DNA of 64,000 nucleotides from Ricordea florida (GCA_949710005.1 OX453277.1:1305001-1369000); one strand, 5' to 3'; numbered from the stretch's first letter, positions 1-12,119 are shown. Notes: generated by a model from the sequence alone, not told the origin. Numbers and translations: made by a program.

Positions 1-1285
1 GCACATTGGGAAGAAACAACATTCACGTTCCAATCAATTTACCAGTTAATTAAATATGTGGTGTGGTGACAATTTGCAGCTTCAACAATTAGTAATGTCA
101 TACAATTTGGATACAAAAGTCAATGTTACAATGATCTAATATGACCACCAAATTGTGCTGTTCTGTAGGGATTAATCATAATAAATTTTATCCCTATACT
201 ATGGTTTTACACTTCTATCAATCTGAGCTGCTTTGAACTGCAAAACGTTCACACAGTATTGAGTAAGGGCAATGTTGCATGTTACAGATTTGTTAAGACA
301 AAACTTGTCATTTCTCGGATGTTTATACATGAACTGAGTCAAAATTACCTTGCGCCAGTCCCTACCAGTATTTCCACTTGCTTGGGCGAGCGATGAACAA
401 AAATATTCACATCGGTCGAAATACGGTTTGCCATGGATAGCAGGCATTCTGAGTGGGCTCAGAGAAGGAGAAATAGAGTGGTCTGCATACAAGCTTCAGA
501 AATATGCGATGTGATTTCAACAATCAGTTCACCGTGGAAATGTTCGTCTGCAAGCTGCAGCAACTGAATGAGCAGAGCCAAGTGTCTTTATGAATAATAT
601 AACCGATATTAATCTATCGATTCCGGTAAGGCCACGTTGTAAAAACCTTGAATAATTAAAAAAATGTTCCAAAACTTCGACGCTTCATGTTTGTATTTAA
701 GACACTATTTTGCTAAATTGGACGTATTTCCCTGAAAGAAATGGAAACGGTTTCGGTTTTTAAAGCTAGAGAGAGCACAGCCATTCGTAACAAGCACCTG
801 GTGTTTATTCACACATTTCAGATCTACTGTACTGCCCGTATAGTGTTTCTATTATTAATTTGAAAGAGGAAATTACAAGGTTCATTGAAGTCTGTGAGGA
901 CGTTTACTTCAAACGGACTTCCGTGCTACAGAGTACCACAAAACTGGTTAATATCTGTTTACAGTTCATTATCAGCATCAATATTACCGAGAAAAAAAGC
1001 ACTTTACAGGCATCGACATTATTGGACAGTTTGCCTTGGATTTAGAGAGAGATGTCGAAATTGCAATCTACTGAGTGTTTTGAGGCGTTTCTAGGGAGGA
1101 AGCAGATTCCGCATAGCCGTGCAACAAGCGAAGTAAACTGGTTAAGAGGCGTTTCTACTCGCTAAAAAAGTTATCGCAACAGTACATTATTAAATTTCAC
1201 AACACAAAGTCAACAAGATCAGCTACCGAAAAGAAGAAAGCCTTAAGCGGCAAATCAAAAAGCTATCGTCAAACTTGCTTCGCTG
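1..1285. other. Gene-free stretch
   Basis: I see no convincing coding exon here. The open frames are short (under 100 codons), overlap on both strands and resemble no family I know. The base composition is AT-rich, as in the other non-coding parts of the window. Confidence 0.5.
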
Positions 1286-1327
1286 CATCACTGCAGACAA
1301 GACTGTCGGTCAGCGTCGGGTTGCAAT

Positions 1328-1660
1328 CTAAGACCGAGCCATGGAATTGCCAAATGGTGCCTTGACGCCAACTTCCTGGGCATCTTGAACCAAGGTACAC
1401 AGCGGACAACAGCAGTTAAGGAGCAAATCGCTGACAAATGTGCCATCAATTCCCTTCTGCTCGCGTATCTTGCCTCGAATTTGCGTTGCAAACCACAGGT
1501 TAGCCAAAGGAACCAAGGATACCAAACCGCACATCAAGCAGTCGTCCCCCACAGCTTCGGCCGTCTTTCCAAACGTGTAGCAGGGCACACAGTACGTAGT
1601 CAGACACAGTGGAATGTCACCCAAACATCCACATAATCCATTACTCCAGTCCTTAGCCAT
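1328..1660 (-). CDS. PLAC8-family cysteine-rich protein
   Basis: A complete 110-residue protein in one exon. It starts MAKDWSNGLCGCLGDIPLC and carries the cysteine-rich PLAC8 (placenta-specific 8/cornifelin/FCR) pattern: an N-terminal CGC-LC-C-PCYTFGK block (residues about 10-32), a middle CLMCGL plus hydrophobic stretch (about 42-58), and the conserved CCCPLCTLVQDAQEV block near residue 85. About 110 residues is normal for the family. Animal PLAC8 proteins are small, often membrane-associated; in plants and fungi relatives affect cell size and metal handling. The biochemical role of this copy cannot be told. Vertebrate PLAC8 genes are spliced, so the single coding exon could mean a retrocopy or simply a compact gene. 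A TATA-like stretch (1831-1840) and CCAAT sequences (about 1802-1815) lie upstream on the minus strand, but in the reverse of the usual order, so I do not call a promoter. Confidence 0.85.
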   Translation of the reverse strand: MAKDWSNGLCGCLGDIPLCLTTYCVPCYTFGKTAEAVGDDCLMCGLVSLVPLANLWFATQIRGKIREQKGIDGTFVSDLLLNCCCPLCTLVQDAQEVGVKAPFGNSMARS

Positions 1661-1839
1661 TTCTGCTCAATTGTTAACGGCGAAAACCCAAAAGGTTCAC
1701 GATGAAATCGCTTGCTGATAAACGCTTGGCCGATTCTGCCCGCTAACCACAGGGAACTGCCTGTCACACCCCTCTTTGACTGCTGTAAAAAGCTTAACCC
1801 TGATTGGTGGACCAATAAACTCCCCAGAGATTTATATTA

Positions 1840-3290
1840 GCACACCTCCTTTATTACTGTTATGTGACACGTTAGATTGTGAATTGCCCCAGGGTGAACT
1901 GTCGCCTTGATAGGGTCTTCATACATCTGGACAAGGCTAATAAAAACCCAGCTAGTGAGCTTATACTATGTCAATAATCTAAATGAAATCCCACAGCCTT
2001 TGTAATGTTCAATCCACCATGCTTCTAGATTCCACATTTCAGTTTCATTTTGTAATGTTTCCGATTTATCATAAATACATTTGTAATATCATAGAAGGCG
2101 TTCCGTTCTTCGAGTCACTTAGGTCCCTTAAAATCAAGGATGTTTGGAAACAAGAATGCACAAAATAGGATGGCAGAAAACGGGCAAAAACGAAGTAACT
2201 ATGGTGAAAACGATCGTAGATTTGTAATCGTGTTTTTTGTAGTTTTCACGTGGTGATTAATCCACCATTGTTATGTAAAACAGAAAGAAACCGAAAGACT
2301 CCAAGAAACCTTGACATCTGTTTGTTTTGGCTGAATGCAACAAAGCAGACGGCGACGGTTCTTGATGAAGGTTTCGGTTTTTGCCCTCCAGTCCTTCCAG
2401 CACCTTTTGAGACCGGGAAAATTCTTTTAACAAAATGTCTTAATAAATATTTAAATAATAATATATTTTTTTTGGGGGGGGGGGTGGGGGGGCTGCAGCA
2501 CCCCTCCCCCCGGCCTTTACACTTTGCAAATATATTCTATGCACACATCAAAATTCATCAATCAGTAAAATGGCAAATCGTCACTGATATTGAAAATAAG
2601 GTGGTAGATTAAGTAGATCACTCGACAAGTTATAGAACGATATAGCCAGTAGCAAAAGAGGTTCTATGTCAGCGCACAGGCTGTGATGTAATACCATGGT
2701 ATATGACAGTGCCTGCTATTGGTCAATGATATTCATGACGTTATAAGTCTTTCCTCTCATAGAGGTCACAAATGTCATGCTACACACGGTACCCATGTGT
2801 GACGCAGCTGTGTGACGTAGTGTTATGCGTGCATATCTTGCACTACAATGTACGCTTGAAGTGCTGTTTGTTGTAATGAAATCGGGTTCACCAATCAAGT
2901 CATGCCTTATATCTGCTACATTTTATGATCGTTTTATATATCTCGCGAACCCTATGTAGCCATGCTTTCCTTCCAATGCGATCGATTCTTGTTTGTCACA
3001 CAATGCTTCTCCGTTTATTTGCCTTTTTTACGATGTCTCAAGTCCGTAGCCGAAAGTCTCGATCTCTCTCATTTAGGTGCCTCCAAACAAGGTCCGAAAC
3101 ATTAAAACTTAGGACTAAGACACCTCTGATTATTTTGATTTCTCAAGGATCTAACGATCGGGCACAGAACACAAAACATTAACGTTACCACAGTAATCAG
3201 TGCACTACAGTCAGTGACTTTACAAATGATGGTTACGCGAGGGAAAGTCCCCTCCTGGGGGAGGGGGTACTGCCATATACGGGCTATACA
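1840..3290. other. Gene-free stretch with G-run repeat
   Basis: No supportable gene. A T-run followed by a G-run and a C-rich segment (about 2463-2512) looks like the inner part of a dispersed repeat of the kind that also occurs at about 17.4 and 46.2 kb. Confidence 0.45.
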
Positions 3291-3299
3291 CAGGTAAGT

Positions 3300-4127
3300 G
3301 CTGCTGTGCACGTGAAGGGTATGGTTTTCGAGCAGTCTCTTGCAAGTATCACAAACTGGTCCCAGGAGTCCGTACTTGGGGTTCACATGACTGACACCTT
3401 GAAGTGGGATGATCACGTCAGGCATCTCGCCTCATCTTGTTATGGTGTCCTAACTGCGCTGAGAAAAATCAAGAACTTTACCAACTACCATCTTAGAAAA
3501 CATTTAGTTGAATGTCTGGTTCTATCTCGCCAGACTTTAATGATATAATCTTCTATCCAATTACTGATTGCCTTTTAAAAAGGTTACAGCGCATCCAGTT
3601 TACGGCAGCCAGTTTTGTTTTTGGACGCTATGTGAACAATATTGACTCTATTGTTAAGTTAGGCTGGTTGCCTATGAAAGAACGTAGGGAATGGCACGTT
3701 CTAAAGGCCGCGCACAGAGCTATATACTCTCATGATTGGCCCAGAAACCTTCAGCTTGAGCAAGTAAGACATTCTAGAATTTTACGGTCATCAAGTCAGT
3801 AGCATAAATCTAGTTATTCTCCACTCGTCGGACACTTTTCAGTATAGCGCGGCAACTCTCTTCAATTCTCTGCCATCCAATGTTAAATATTGTGATAATT
3901 TTAAATCCTTTAGTAAGCAAACATTATGTATTTTAAGGGAGCGCTGCCGGAATAGGGCGGAATGGTTTCTTACTTAGTTTTAGATAATGTATGTATATTT
4001 TGAATAATCCATTTTACTGTTTATTACTTAGCTTTTTACAAATTCATAATTCAGATTTATGTTAATTTCCTCATTTTACTTTTATATCAGGCGAAGAGCC
4101 ATATCATGGATGTACTGATATTAAACC

Positions 4128-4177
<50 letters not shown>

Positions 4178-4180
4178 GTC
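3300..4180 (+). mobile_element. Decayed LINE 3' end (reverse-transcriptase C-terminal region)
   Basis: Two adjacent reading frames encode the region downstream of the reverse-transcriptase core of a non-LTR retrotransposon. The first (3306-about 3530) contains a LGVHMTDTLKWDDHV block followed by a conserved cysteine/LRK stretch. After a frameshift near 3530, the second (to 3802) continues with LKRLQRIQ and LGWLPMKERREWH. These blocks are typical of metazoan LINE ORF2 tails. The copy ends in a (TTA)n tract at 4124-4177, a usual simple-repeat LINE 3' tail. The catalytic core is absent, so this is a dead 5'-truncated fragment. Confidence 0.8.
4124..4177. repeat. (TTA)n microsatellite, LINE tail
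   Basis: About 18 perfect copies of TTA directly after the LINE fragment. It is most simply the 3' tail of that element, possibly expanded since insertion. Confidence 0.9.
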
Positions 4181-4429
4181 TAGTCTGAATTTGGGTATAG
4201 AGGGTATCAGAGGAATTGGGTCTAGATTAGGGTATCATTTTCCAGGAAACTGGTGATTTTAGTCTAGACCAGGGAAACCGGAAATTTCAACACAAGAAAA
4301 TAAACGACAACTCGGTCCAATTCGCCTTTATCATACAGCAGCCATCTTGGATTGACGTCATGTATTTTTGTCACCAATGCGAGGCCACGCGTGTAAAGGT
4401 CAACTTCCGGCGATCGAGGATTTGCCATC

Positions 4430-5195
4430 ATGCCGAACAGAGATCACTGTTGCGTGCCGCAATGTCAAAATAATCGCTAAAAAAATATTCAAGGTCTTAC
4501 CTTTCACCAATTTCCGAGTGATCAATCCCTTCGAAAGCAGTGGGTTGTCAAAATACGGCGAGACGTGGGCAAAAGCTTCAAGGTAAGTTGGTGACGTTAT
4601 CGATGTCATTTTTGCGCACATATTATCTGGCCCATCTCCAGATAACCAACAGCACAGGAGTCTGCTCTGTACACTTTAAGGAAGGGGATTTTAAGACCAC
4701 TTTAACAGGGAAGCATGTTCTGGAGAAGCATGCAGTTCCGAGTTTATTTTGCTGGTCAAGTTCACCAGAAAAAGAAAATCTCCGAAGACGCGAGAAGCAC
4801 CGCGTGCACGAGTGCGATTATTCGATGTAAGCGTGTCATCGGCTGCTACTGCAACTCCACAGGTAAATTCATGTTGTCACTATTGTTTTAAACATTTATT
4901 GGTTAAAATCGTACTTATATGTTTTCATTTTAATCCATAGCATCAACTTCAAGCGGCCAAGTTTCTGATGAGGAAATTCCAATGGAGGGCCAACCGGAAC
5001 TGTCACCCTGTGCATCCTCTTCTGTTCTTGTCGACTCCCGCGAGCCCATATACACACCTACCTTGAACTGCCACGATTACATTTTTTCTGGTGAGCCTCC
5101 CAAGACCACAGAGGAGCTGCTTGAAGCAGCTTATCAGAGAACTGGGGAGCTGGAGGCAGCACTGGAGAAGCAAACAATATATGTACAACTAAAAA
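4430..5195 (+). pseudogene. THAP-domain N-terminal part of the transposase
   Basis: Exon 1 (4430-4582) starts MPNRDHCCVPQCQNNR, the first half of a THAP C2CH zinc finger. It is cut by a TAA at 4478-4480, after which the frame continues with THAP-like sequence (FHQFPSD, LRKQWV) to a GTAAGT donor at 4583. Exon 2 from 4642 supplies CSVHFKEGDF and the AVPSLF block that ends THAP domains; a frame change near 4765 is needed to stay in the expected lysine/proline-rich linker. The next exon (about 4941-5195) encodes a polar segment and a short helical stretch (TTEELLEAAYQRTGELEAAL) before the frame is lost again. The domain would bind the transposon ends. Confidence 0.75.
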
Positions 5196-5362
5196 TGTAA
5201 CCTAACAGCAGTATTAGGTTTTACACAGGTTTTCCTTCCTTTGATGTTCTTGTTGCAACGTTTAGAGCTCTGAGTCCCACTGCACAGAATATGTATTCTT
5301 GGTCCCAGATGTAGCGCCTTAGAAATAAAGGGATTAGGGATGTTGAAGGCCTAAGGCAAACT

Positions 5363-6121
5363 ATGCAAGGCTGCAAACTAAGTTTATTTGACCAGTTCTA
5401 TTTAGTTCTTCAAAAGTTGAGGGTTTGTACTTTAAACCAAGTATTAGCTGATAATTTTAATATTTCCCAAACAACTGTAAGTAGGGTTTTCATTTCTTGG
5501 ATAAAATTTCTTTATTTCATGCTTGGGAGTATTCGTATCTGGCCATCTCGGGCAAAAATCCAGAAGCACATGCCTACTTGTTTCAAGTCTCTGTACCCAG
5601 ACTGCAGGGGTATTATTGATGCATATGAGATAAAGGTTCAGGCACCATCAAGTTTAGTGTTAAATAGTGAAATGTATTCATCCTACAAAAGCCACACCAC
5701 CTACAAGGGTAATGTTGTTATTTCACCATCAGGGGAAATAATTCACATAAGTTCTTTGTTTGAGGGGTCAATATCAGATAAAGAGCTGGTCAAGCAATCT
5801 GGTCTCTTGCCATTGCTCCAGTCTGGAGATCAGATTATGGCTGATAAGGGCTTTGTAATACAGGATCTACTCACACCTCTTGGTTGCAGTGTAGTGATGC
5901 CATCATTTTTAAGCAGCAAGCAACAGTTTTCGAAAGATGAACTCCAGGAGGGCAAAAAAATTCACAACCTTCGAGTGCATGTTGAAAGGGCCATTAGAAG
6001 AGTCAAGGAGTTTCATTTTTTTGATAGGGTCATCCCACTAACCATGGCTGGCAGCATCAACCAGATATGGACAGTGTCATGTCTTATTACAGACTTTCAG
6101 GGACCTTTATTTTATGAATGA
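5363..6121 (+). pseudogene. DDE_Tnp_4-type transposase (C-terminal half)
   Basis: 252 codons are open. A helix-turn-helix of the HTH_Tnp_4 type lies at residues about 20-50 (ADNFNISQTTVSRVF). The RNase-H-like DDE nuclease follows: first Asp in RGIIDAYEIKVQ (the usual family form is DATEI), second Asp in GDQIMADKGFV, and the Glu in LRVHVERAIRRVKEF. The catalytic triad is therefore present although the frame upstream is broken; the segment between 5195 and 5363 holds the rest of the N-terminus in other frames. The product would cut and join the element's ends. The ATG at 5363 is only the first Met after the break, not a natural start. Confidence 0.8.
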
Positions 6122-7775
6122 CTTCCTAAACTAATGCATGATAAATACACCACAAATCCTTGCTTACTTGATTTTAAGGGTAGGTGCCTAAGCACACATG
6201 TTATCATTTGTTACATTCCTTTTTCTCACCTGTAGTTGCTCATCTTGGAGGGAGCAAGAGGTCAAAATGTAGAATTTCACAGTCTATAATAACATGTATA
6301 TGTTAAAATTACCATTAGAGTTGAGTCATATTCTTTCGCTTTGTTATTGCAATCAAGTAAGCAAGGTCTAAGGTACAGATACAGAAAATTATAGTACTTT
6401 TACATGTAATTGTTATTGATAATTTCAAAAGCTTTTTGTGTAAAAGGTACAGGAGTCTTAATGAAAATAACTGTCTAACAAGGCTCACAAGATGAGGAAT
6501 GCTCGTTGAGACTATGACATGACACAACAAAGTCTTGAAAATTGTTCACAGTAAACATACTATGTGAATTTCTTTGACACAATACAAAATCATCATTTTG
6601 TCATTAAATCGCCTCAAAAGCATACATTCATTGAACAGAAGCATTAAGATGGATGTCAAAGTCACCTTCACTGGAAGGTTTTCACTGGCCATTTTTTCAA
6701 TAAAGGCGTTTGTGAATGACGGTATGTGCACCAGATTGCGGTGCCAAAACTCTGAAGAAATCGGAGTACTCGTTGAGTCAGCCATGATTGTTTTAACACG
6801 CGTGGCCTCACTTTCGTGCGAAAATGATGACGTTGCATCCAACATGGCGGACTGTGATTAAGGCGAATAGCAAAGAATGCTTTGATAGGTGCTCGGAATG
6901 GATCCCCGGAATGGATGGCTAACATTGAAATCAGCCAGTGCTGGATCTTAGTTAATCGGGATTCTGACGGAAATCGGTGGTTTTAACGCATAGCGCTGCG
7001 TGCACCAGGCAGTAGTTTTTGTAAAGAACAAGTAGTAATCTTGGATTAGTAACAGAGTACGTTCGATCTCTAGTAAAATATTTTTTTTATTGTACTGATT
7101 GCCCAGAAATGTTCAGGGAAAGTGGGACTTGTGGGGTGCTTTCAGGCAGCAGTGTCATAAGCCAGTTGCCAAGTTAAACACAACAACAACGTTTAATTGC
7201 TGAACATTTTGGTAATGCAATTGATACAATGGCGACGGCCAAAACGAATGGCAGAGTAAATTTGACATCGCTAGAAACAGGGGACATTTGAGCCAGTGCG
7301 TGCACTTAGGCACTAATTAATTTTTATAAAGAACTAAATGCATATCTGCGTGAACTGGGGCTTTCCTGATGTCCTGGCTCGTCAAATGAAAAGAAAAAGA
7401 ACTGCAGTGGACATGTTCACTCAATTTGAACTTACAGTAGTTCGCTACCCTGGTCAGAGTTTTGTAAAGAGTACTCGGTCTGTCACTAGAAAACAACTTG
7501 ATGAACTCTCCTAGAGCAGTTCCGAAAACGCTTGTTATCTTTCAGTGTGGGTCTACCGCGAACGGCGTGTGCGTTTGTATGTGGTTTGAGCGTATTTGGA
7601 ATCATAACGGCGCTTTCCACTAAGCCAAAATTTTCGGAAATTCCGATCATTAGTCAAATGGAGTGGTAGGTTTCGGTTTGGTCTGACCGAAATTTTTCGG
7701 ACCTCCTCCAGATCGGAAGGTGGTCCACTTTATCGGTTGGACAAAAGACAGACTGAAATTAGGAAAGATCTCCAT

Positions 7776-7892
7776 GTATATACCCACCACGAGTCCCCAA
7801 CTACGTAACACATGTTAAATTATTCAATGCACCATTGAATTACGTCAACGTACCATTAAATTACGAACAGGGGACTCGTGGTGGGTATATAC
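7776..7892. repeat. Palindromic MITE (117 bp)
   Basis: A 23-bp perfect inverted repeat begins GTATATACCCACCACGAGTC at 7776-7798 and returns at 7870-7892. The 70-bp loop is AT-rich and carries a repeated CACCATTGAATTACG-like motif. It has the form of a small foldback or MITE element. Confidence 0.75.
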
Positions 7893-8984
7893 ACGAGATT
7901 TCTGCCCTGAAATTTTACATTTGGTTCCCAGTACCGCTCTTCCGTTCCTTGCTCTTCCCGCTCATTCCAAAATAGCCAATATGCCGGGCACAAGTGAACA
8001 GACAGTCGTGTTTACCAAGTGTTCATTTTGCGAGTATAGCACCCGTGACTTATCAGCCTTACTGATGCACCCATGTTCGACGATTTCAGGTTAATGTCTC
8101 ATGGGAAAATCTTACATGTGAAACTATTTTGTTTCGTAATAATTCGGTAAACATTCTTACGCGTATTTTCCCGCGTTTTGTTTTCCAAAATTCTGTTTAT
8201 ACAGAAGTTGAAGGGGATCCTTTTGGATACGCTAAGTCAGGCCTCAATTATCACGATTACCAAATGATGAGATCTCCTTTGAACAGTGATCAGTCAAGTA
8301 ATAACCAGGAGAGGTGGGACGATCAGAACGTACGCGTACATATATAATTATAGTTTGAAGAAATTTCAGAGTGGGAGAATGTGGAAGAGATTACGATTCG
8401 ATCAGAAATTGCCGGTCCTTTTTTTCATTAGTAGGTTCGGACGGTCTAAAACCGGTAGATCTTATAATGGGAAGCATCCATAGTGTTCGTTCTAACTTTT
8501 GACAACGACACCGGCGTTTTGCAAGCCATTGCAAGCCATCAATTTCATTCCCAAAAGCTGCGATCCCTATGGTCAGCACCAGGAACCCGTTCCGCTGGAC
8601 AAAGGCAACGCAGTTAGATTTCACGCATGCGTTGTAGAGCCTCGACGGCGATTTTGTGACTGAGCGTGGAAAACAACGAAGCCCAATTTATAACCCAGGA
8701 CTCCTACGGAGTGCCTGGGTAATACCAGGAGCCAGGAGCTCATTACCATCAATAATGGTGATGGGCTTCTGGTATTGTGAACAATATTGATTTCAGAGGT
8801 CTCTCACAGAAGGGTCGCCCTTTAAAATATACGGAGGTCAAAGCAGTACGACTGGGACGTCCCCCTTCTGTGATGTTAATCTTTGACTACATGTAACTTG
8901 ATAGGGGATTGTAAAAATAAATGACACAGATTTGATCTACAACATGGCTCGCGTGGTCACTTTAATTCAAAGCTAGAAATCCTA

Positions 8985-9540
8985 CACCTTCCTAAAGAAA
9001 TGAATGGGCTATGAAGGTTATTTGAAGAGATAAAGAGGCTACAACTGAAACATCGAGTTCCCAAGATGTCTACGACCTGAGCATTATTCGGGTGCACCAG
9101 AGTTACATGTATTTGCCAATGCAAGTGTCATGATCAGCGCATGGAGCCGTAGCTTACCTTTTGTCCACTTCACATGGCCCAGAGGTCCGGCTTATCTCAG
9201 CAAAGACCAGAGTTACGCCTCTACGTCAGACAACCAACCTAGACTGGAGCTCATGGCTGCCTTAGTTACATCGAGGCTTGCCAAAACCATCTGTGATGAA
9301 TTCAAGAACAAGCCTTCCTCTGTCACCCTGTGGTCAGACTCCGAGATTGTATTGCATTGGTTGTTCTCAGAGTCCGCCGTCCTCAATCCCTTTGTCGGAG
9401 TCCGTGTGGCCGTGATCCAGTCAACGTGGGACCCTCAAGCCTCAATGGAGGCATGTTCAAACCGAGCGGAACCCAGCGGACGACTTAAGTCGAGGCATTT
9501 CAGTCGAAGAGGTTTATGGGCACTGGATGGTGCTTAAGAT
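8985..9540 (+). mobile_element. BEL/Pao retrotransposon fragment (RNase H region)
   Basis: The frame at 9130-9537 reads through the RNase H part of a BEL/Pao-type polyprotein: QPRLELMAALVTSRLAK, then VTLWSDSEIVLHWL (the conserved Asp-containing strand), then a tryptophan-rich end. In an intact element this follows the reverse transcriptase. Upstream codons in another frame (about 9060-9130) resemble the preceding ELHVFANAS segment. No protease, reverse transcriptase, integrase or LTR is visible, so this is an isolated scrap. Confidence 0.75.
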
Positions 9541-10142
9541 GCATGGCCGGCTAACATTAGAGTCAACATAGAAGACCATCGCGTCAAATCTTAATCGCTT
9601 CCGAGGAATTCCAGTGCCGTTTTGGCTAGGTTTACATGAAGTATTATCAAGGTGAGATTTGTTCGCAAGGTACAGTGAAAACATGTTCACTAAATGTACT
9701 GAGAAAAAGTGCAACATACCTTGAGATTCGGTGCGACAAGCATTGTGAAAACTTTACGAAAGTTGCATTGAGAATATAAATTATAAGTTGCAATCCTTGT
9801 TTATGACGTATTTCACGCTAATGCCCAAAGATTTCAGTGCATGTCTTACAACTTTCATACAACGATGTGCGTGATTCAATATGGACACGTATTTTTCGAA
9901 AAAACTGTTGTTCATTTCAACGGCTCAAGTGAGAAAAAGTATGAATTTTGAAAAACATGGCGCCTCATAGATGGTGTGATGAGTAGGACTCTTGTTTGTA
10001 AATTCCGCCTGAATAATCCATAATACATATTCAAGAACATCTCGCGGCTCTTGAATAAATACAGATAAATAAAGATGCTGACCTCTCGCAAAACGTACTT
10101 CCGCTTCTATAAATAAATTTACTGAAGTTTTCATATCTCGGC

Positions 10143-11702
10143 CGACGCTCTGAGCGTCCCTCTTTGTCCCTCATCCTCTCTTGACTGGGAGTGTCCCTCT
10201 TTGTCCCTCATGCTCTCTTGACTGGGAGTGTCCCTCTCTGTCCCTTATGCTCTCTTGACTGGGAGTGTCCCTCTCTGTCCCTTATTTTCTCTTGACTTGG
10301 AGTGTCCTTCTCTGTCCCTTATGTTCTCTTGACTGGGGGTGCCCCTCTTTGTCCCTTATGATCTCTTGACTGGGAGTGCCCCTCTTTGTCCCTTATGCTC
10401 TCTTGACTGGGAGTGTCCCTCTCTGACCCTTATGTTCTCTTGACTGGGAGTGCCCCTCTCTGTCCCTTATGTTCTCTTGACTGGGAGTGTCCCTCTCTGA
10501 CCCTTATGTTCTCTTGACTGGGAGTGTCCCTCTCTGACCCTTATTTTCTCTTGACTTGGAGTGCCCCTCTCTTTCCCTTATGCTCTCTTGACTGGGAGTG
10601 CCCCTCTCTGTCCTTTAGTTTCTCTTGACTGGGAGTGTCCCTCTCTCTTCCTTATGTTCTCTTGACTGGGAGTGCCCCTCTCTGTTCCTTATGTTCCCTT
10701 GACTGGGAGTGTCCCTCTCTGTCCCTTATGATCTCTTGACTGGGAGTGTCCTTCTCTGTCCCTTATGTTCTCTTGACTGGGAGTCTTCCTCTCTGACCCT
10801 TATGATCTCTTGACTGGGAGTGCCCCTCTTTGTCCCTTATGATCTCTTGACTGGGAGTGCCCCTCTCTGTCCCTTATGCTCTCTTGACTGGGAGTGCCCC
10901 TCTCTGTCTTTTAGTTTCTCTTGACTGGGAGTGTCCCTCTCTCTTCCTTATGTTCTCTTGACTGGGAGTGCCCCTCTCTTTCCCTTATGTTCTCTTGACT
11001 AGGAGTGCCCCTCTCTGTCCTTTAGTTTCTCTTGACTGGGAGTGTCCCTCTCTCTTCCTTATGTTCTCTTGACTGGGAGTGTCCCTCTCTCTTCCTTATG
11101 TTCTCTTGACTGGGAGTGCCCCTCTCTTTCCCTTATGTTCTCTTGACTAGGAGTGCCCCTCTCTGTCCTTTAGTTTCTCTTGACTGGGAGTGTCCCTCTC
11201 TCTTCCTTATGTTCTCTTGACTGGGAGTGTCCCTCTCTCTTCCTTATGTTCTCTTGACTGGGAGTGTCCCTCTCTCTTCCTTATGATCTCTTGACTGGGA
11301 GTGTTCCTCTCTGTCCCTTATGCTTTCTTGAGTGGAAGTGTCCCTCTCTGTCCCTTTTTCTCTCTTGACTGAGAGTGTCCATCTCTGTCCCTTTTGCTCT
11401 CTTGACTGGGAGTGTCCCTCTCTGTCCCTTTTGGTGTCTTGACTGGGAGTGTCCCTTTCTGTCCCTTATGTTCTCTTGACTGGGAGTGTCCCTCTCTGTC
11501 CCTTTTGATGTCTTGACTGGGAGTGTCCCTCTCCCTTCCTTATGTTCTCTTGACTGGGAGTGCCCCTCTTTGTCCCTCATCCTCTCTTGACTGGGAGTGT
11601 TCCTCTCTGTCCCTTATGCTTTCTTGAGTGGAAGTGTCCCTCTCTGTCCCTTTTGCTCTCTTGACTGGACATGTTCCTCTCTGTCCCTTATGTTCTCTTG
11701 GC
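10143..11702. repeat. 37-bp minisatellite, about 42 copies
   Basis: A long tandem array of a 37-bp unit built around TTGACTGGGAGTG, CCCTCTCTGTCCC and TTATG(T/C)TCTC. Successive GACTGGGAG motifs at 10183, 10220 and 10257 give the 37-bp period. Units differ by single substitutions (GTGTCC or GTGCCC; CTGTCCC, CTGACCC or CTCTTCC), and some variants recur as blocks. One strand is pyrimidine-rich. The 37-bp period is not a multiple of three, so the array is not a protein repeat. Confidence 0.95.
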
Positions 11703-12119
11703 GCATTTTAATTAAGCCAACATGCATACGTGGCACTCAGCGAAAATGGCGTTGTTGAAAATATGATGTCTGATATGCTCAATCCCCATACAAATGCACA
11801 AACCGTTCGCGGTAGACCCGCACTAAAATATGACGAACGTTTTCGGAACGGGTCTTTATGCGAACTTTACGAGCTCGAGAGATCTTTTTAGTAGCGAACA
11901 TTTATGAGTGGCAGGAGCCCATTAATGGGCTTCTGCAGGAGCGAATCACTGCTGGCTCCTTTGAGTGGACATTATGAGAATCATGTCATATCAATGGGGT
12001 TAGCTATCAAATTTTACTCTAACAGAGAATCCACCGAATCATCATCAGCATCATCATAAAAATATCGTGAAAATCAGAAAAGCCCGAGTTCACGCAGATA
12101 TGCGTCTAATTGTTATTTG

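Larger units (their letters stand above)
4321..6867 (+). mobile_element. THAP-DDE DNA transposon (IS5/Harbinger group, ISL2EU-like), complete but degraded
   Basis: A 2.55-kb element delimited by imperfect terminal inverted repeats about 75 bp long (4321-4397 and 6793-6867). Both arms share TTCGCCTT at the tip, CCATNTTGGAT in the middle and GAGGCCACGCGTGT at the inner end. The dinucleotide AT adjoins both tips and may be the target-site duplication. Inside are a THAP zinc-finger exon pair and a DDE transposase. This domain pair is what I know from animal ISL2EU-type elements of the wider IS5/Harbinger assemblage. Internal stops and frameshifts show the copy no longer makes a full protein. Confidence 0.8.
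7316..12115. mobile_element. Large diverged inverted-repeat structure
   Basis: The left arm (about 7316-7610) matches the reverse complement of the right arm (about 11770-12110) in several blocks. The outer block shares GCATATCTGCGTGAACT (left about 7339, right about 12090). The inner block shares GTCCGAAAACG-like and GGTCTACCGCGAACG motifs (left about 7525-7575, right about 11808-11850), followed by a TTTGTATG(T/G)GG(T/A)TTGAGC(G/A)TAT-type match. The intervening parts of the arms are diverged. The interior holds a small palindromic MITE, a BEL/Pao fragment and a 37-bp minisatellite, with no transposase I can see. It may be an old non-autonomous DNA transposon with long ends. Confidence 0.5.

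Noticed and set aside
11281..11580. A 99-codon open frame of repeated GHSQSR/GTLPVK-like peptides on the minus strand
   Set aside because: It is a translation of the 37-bp minisatellite. The period is not a multiple of three, the units cycle through frames, and there is no flanking gene structure.
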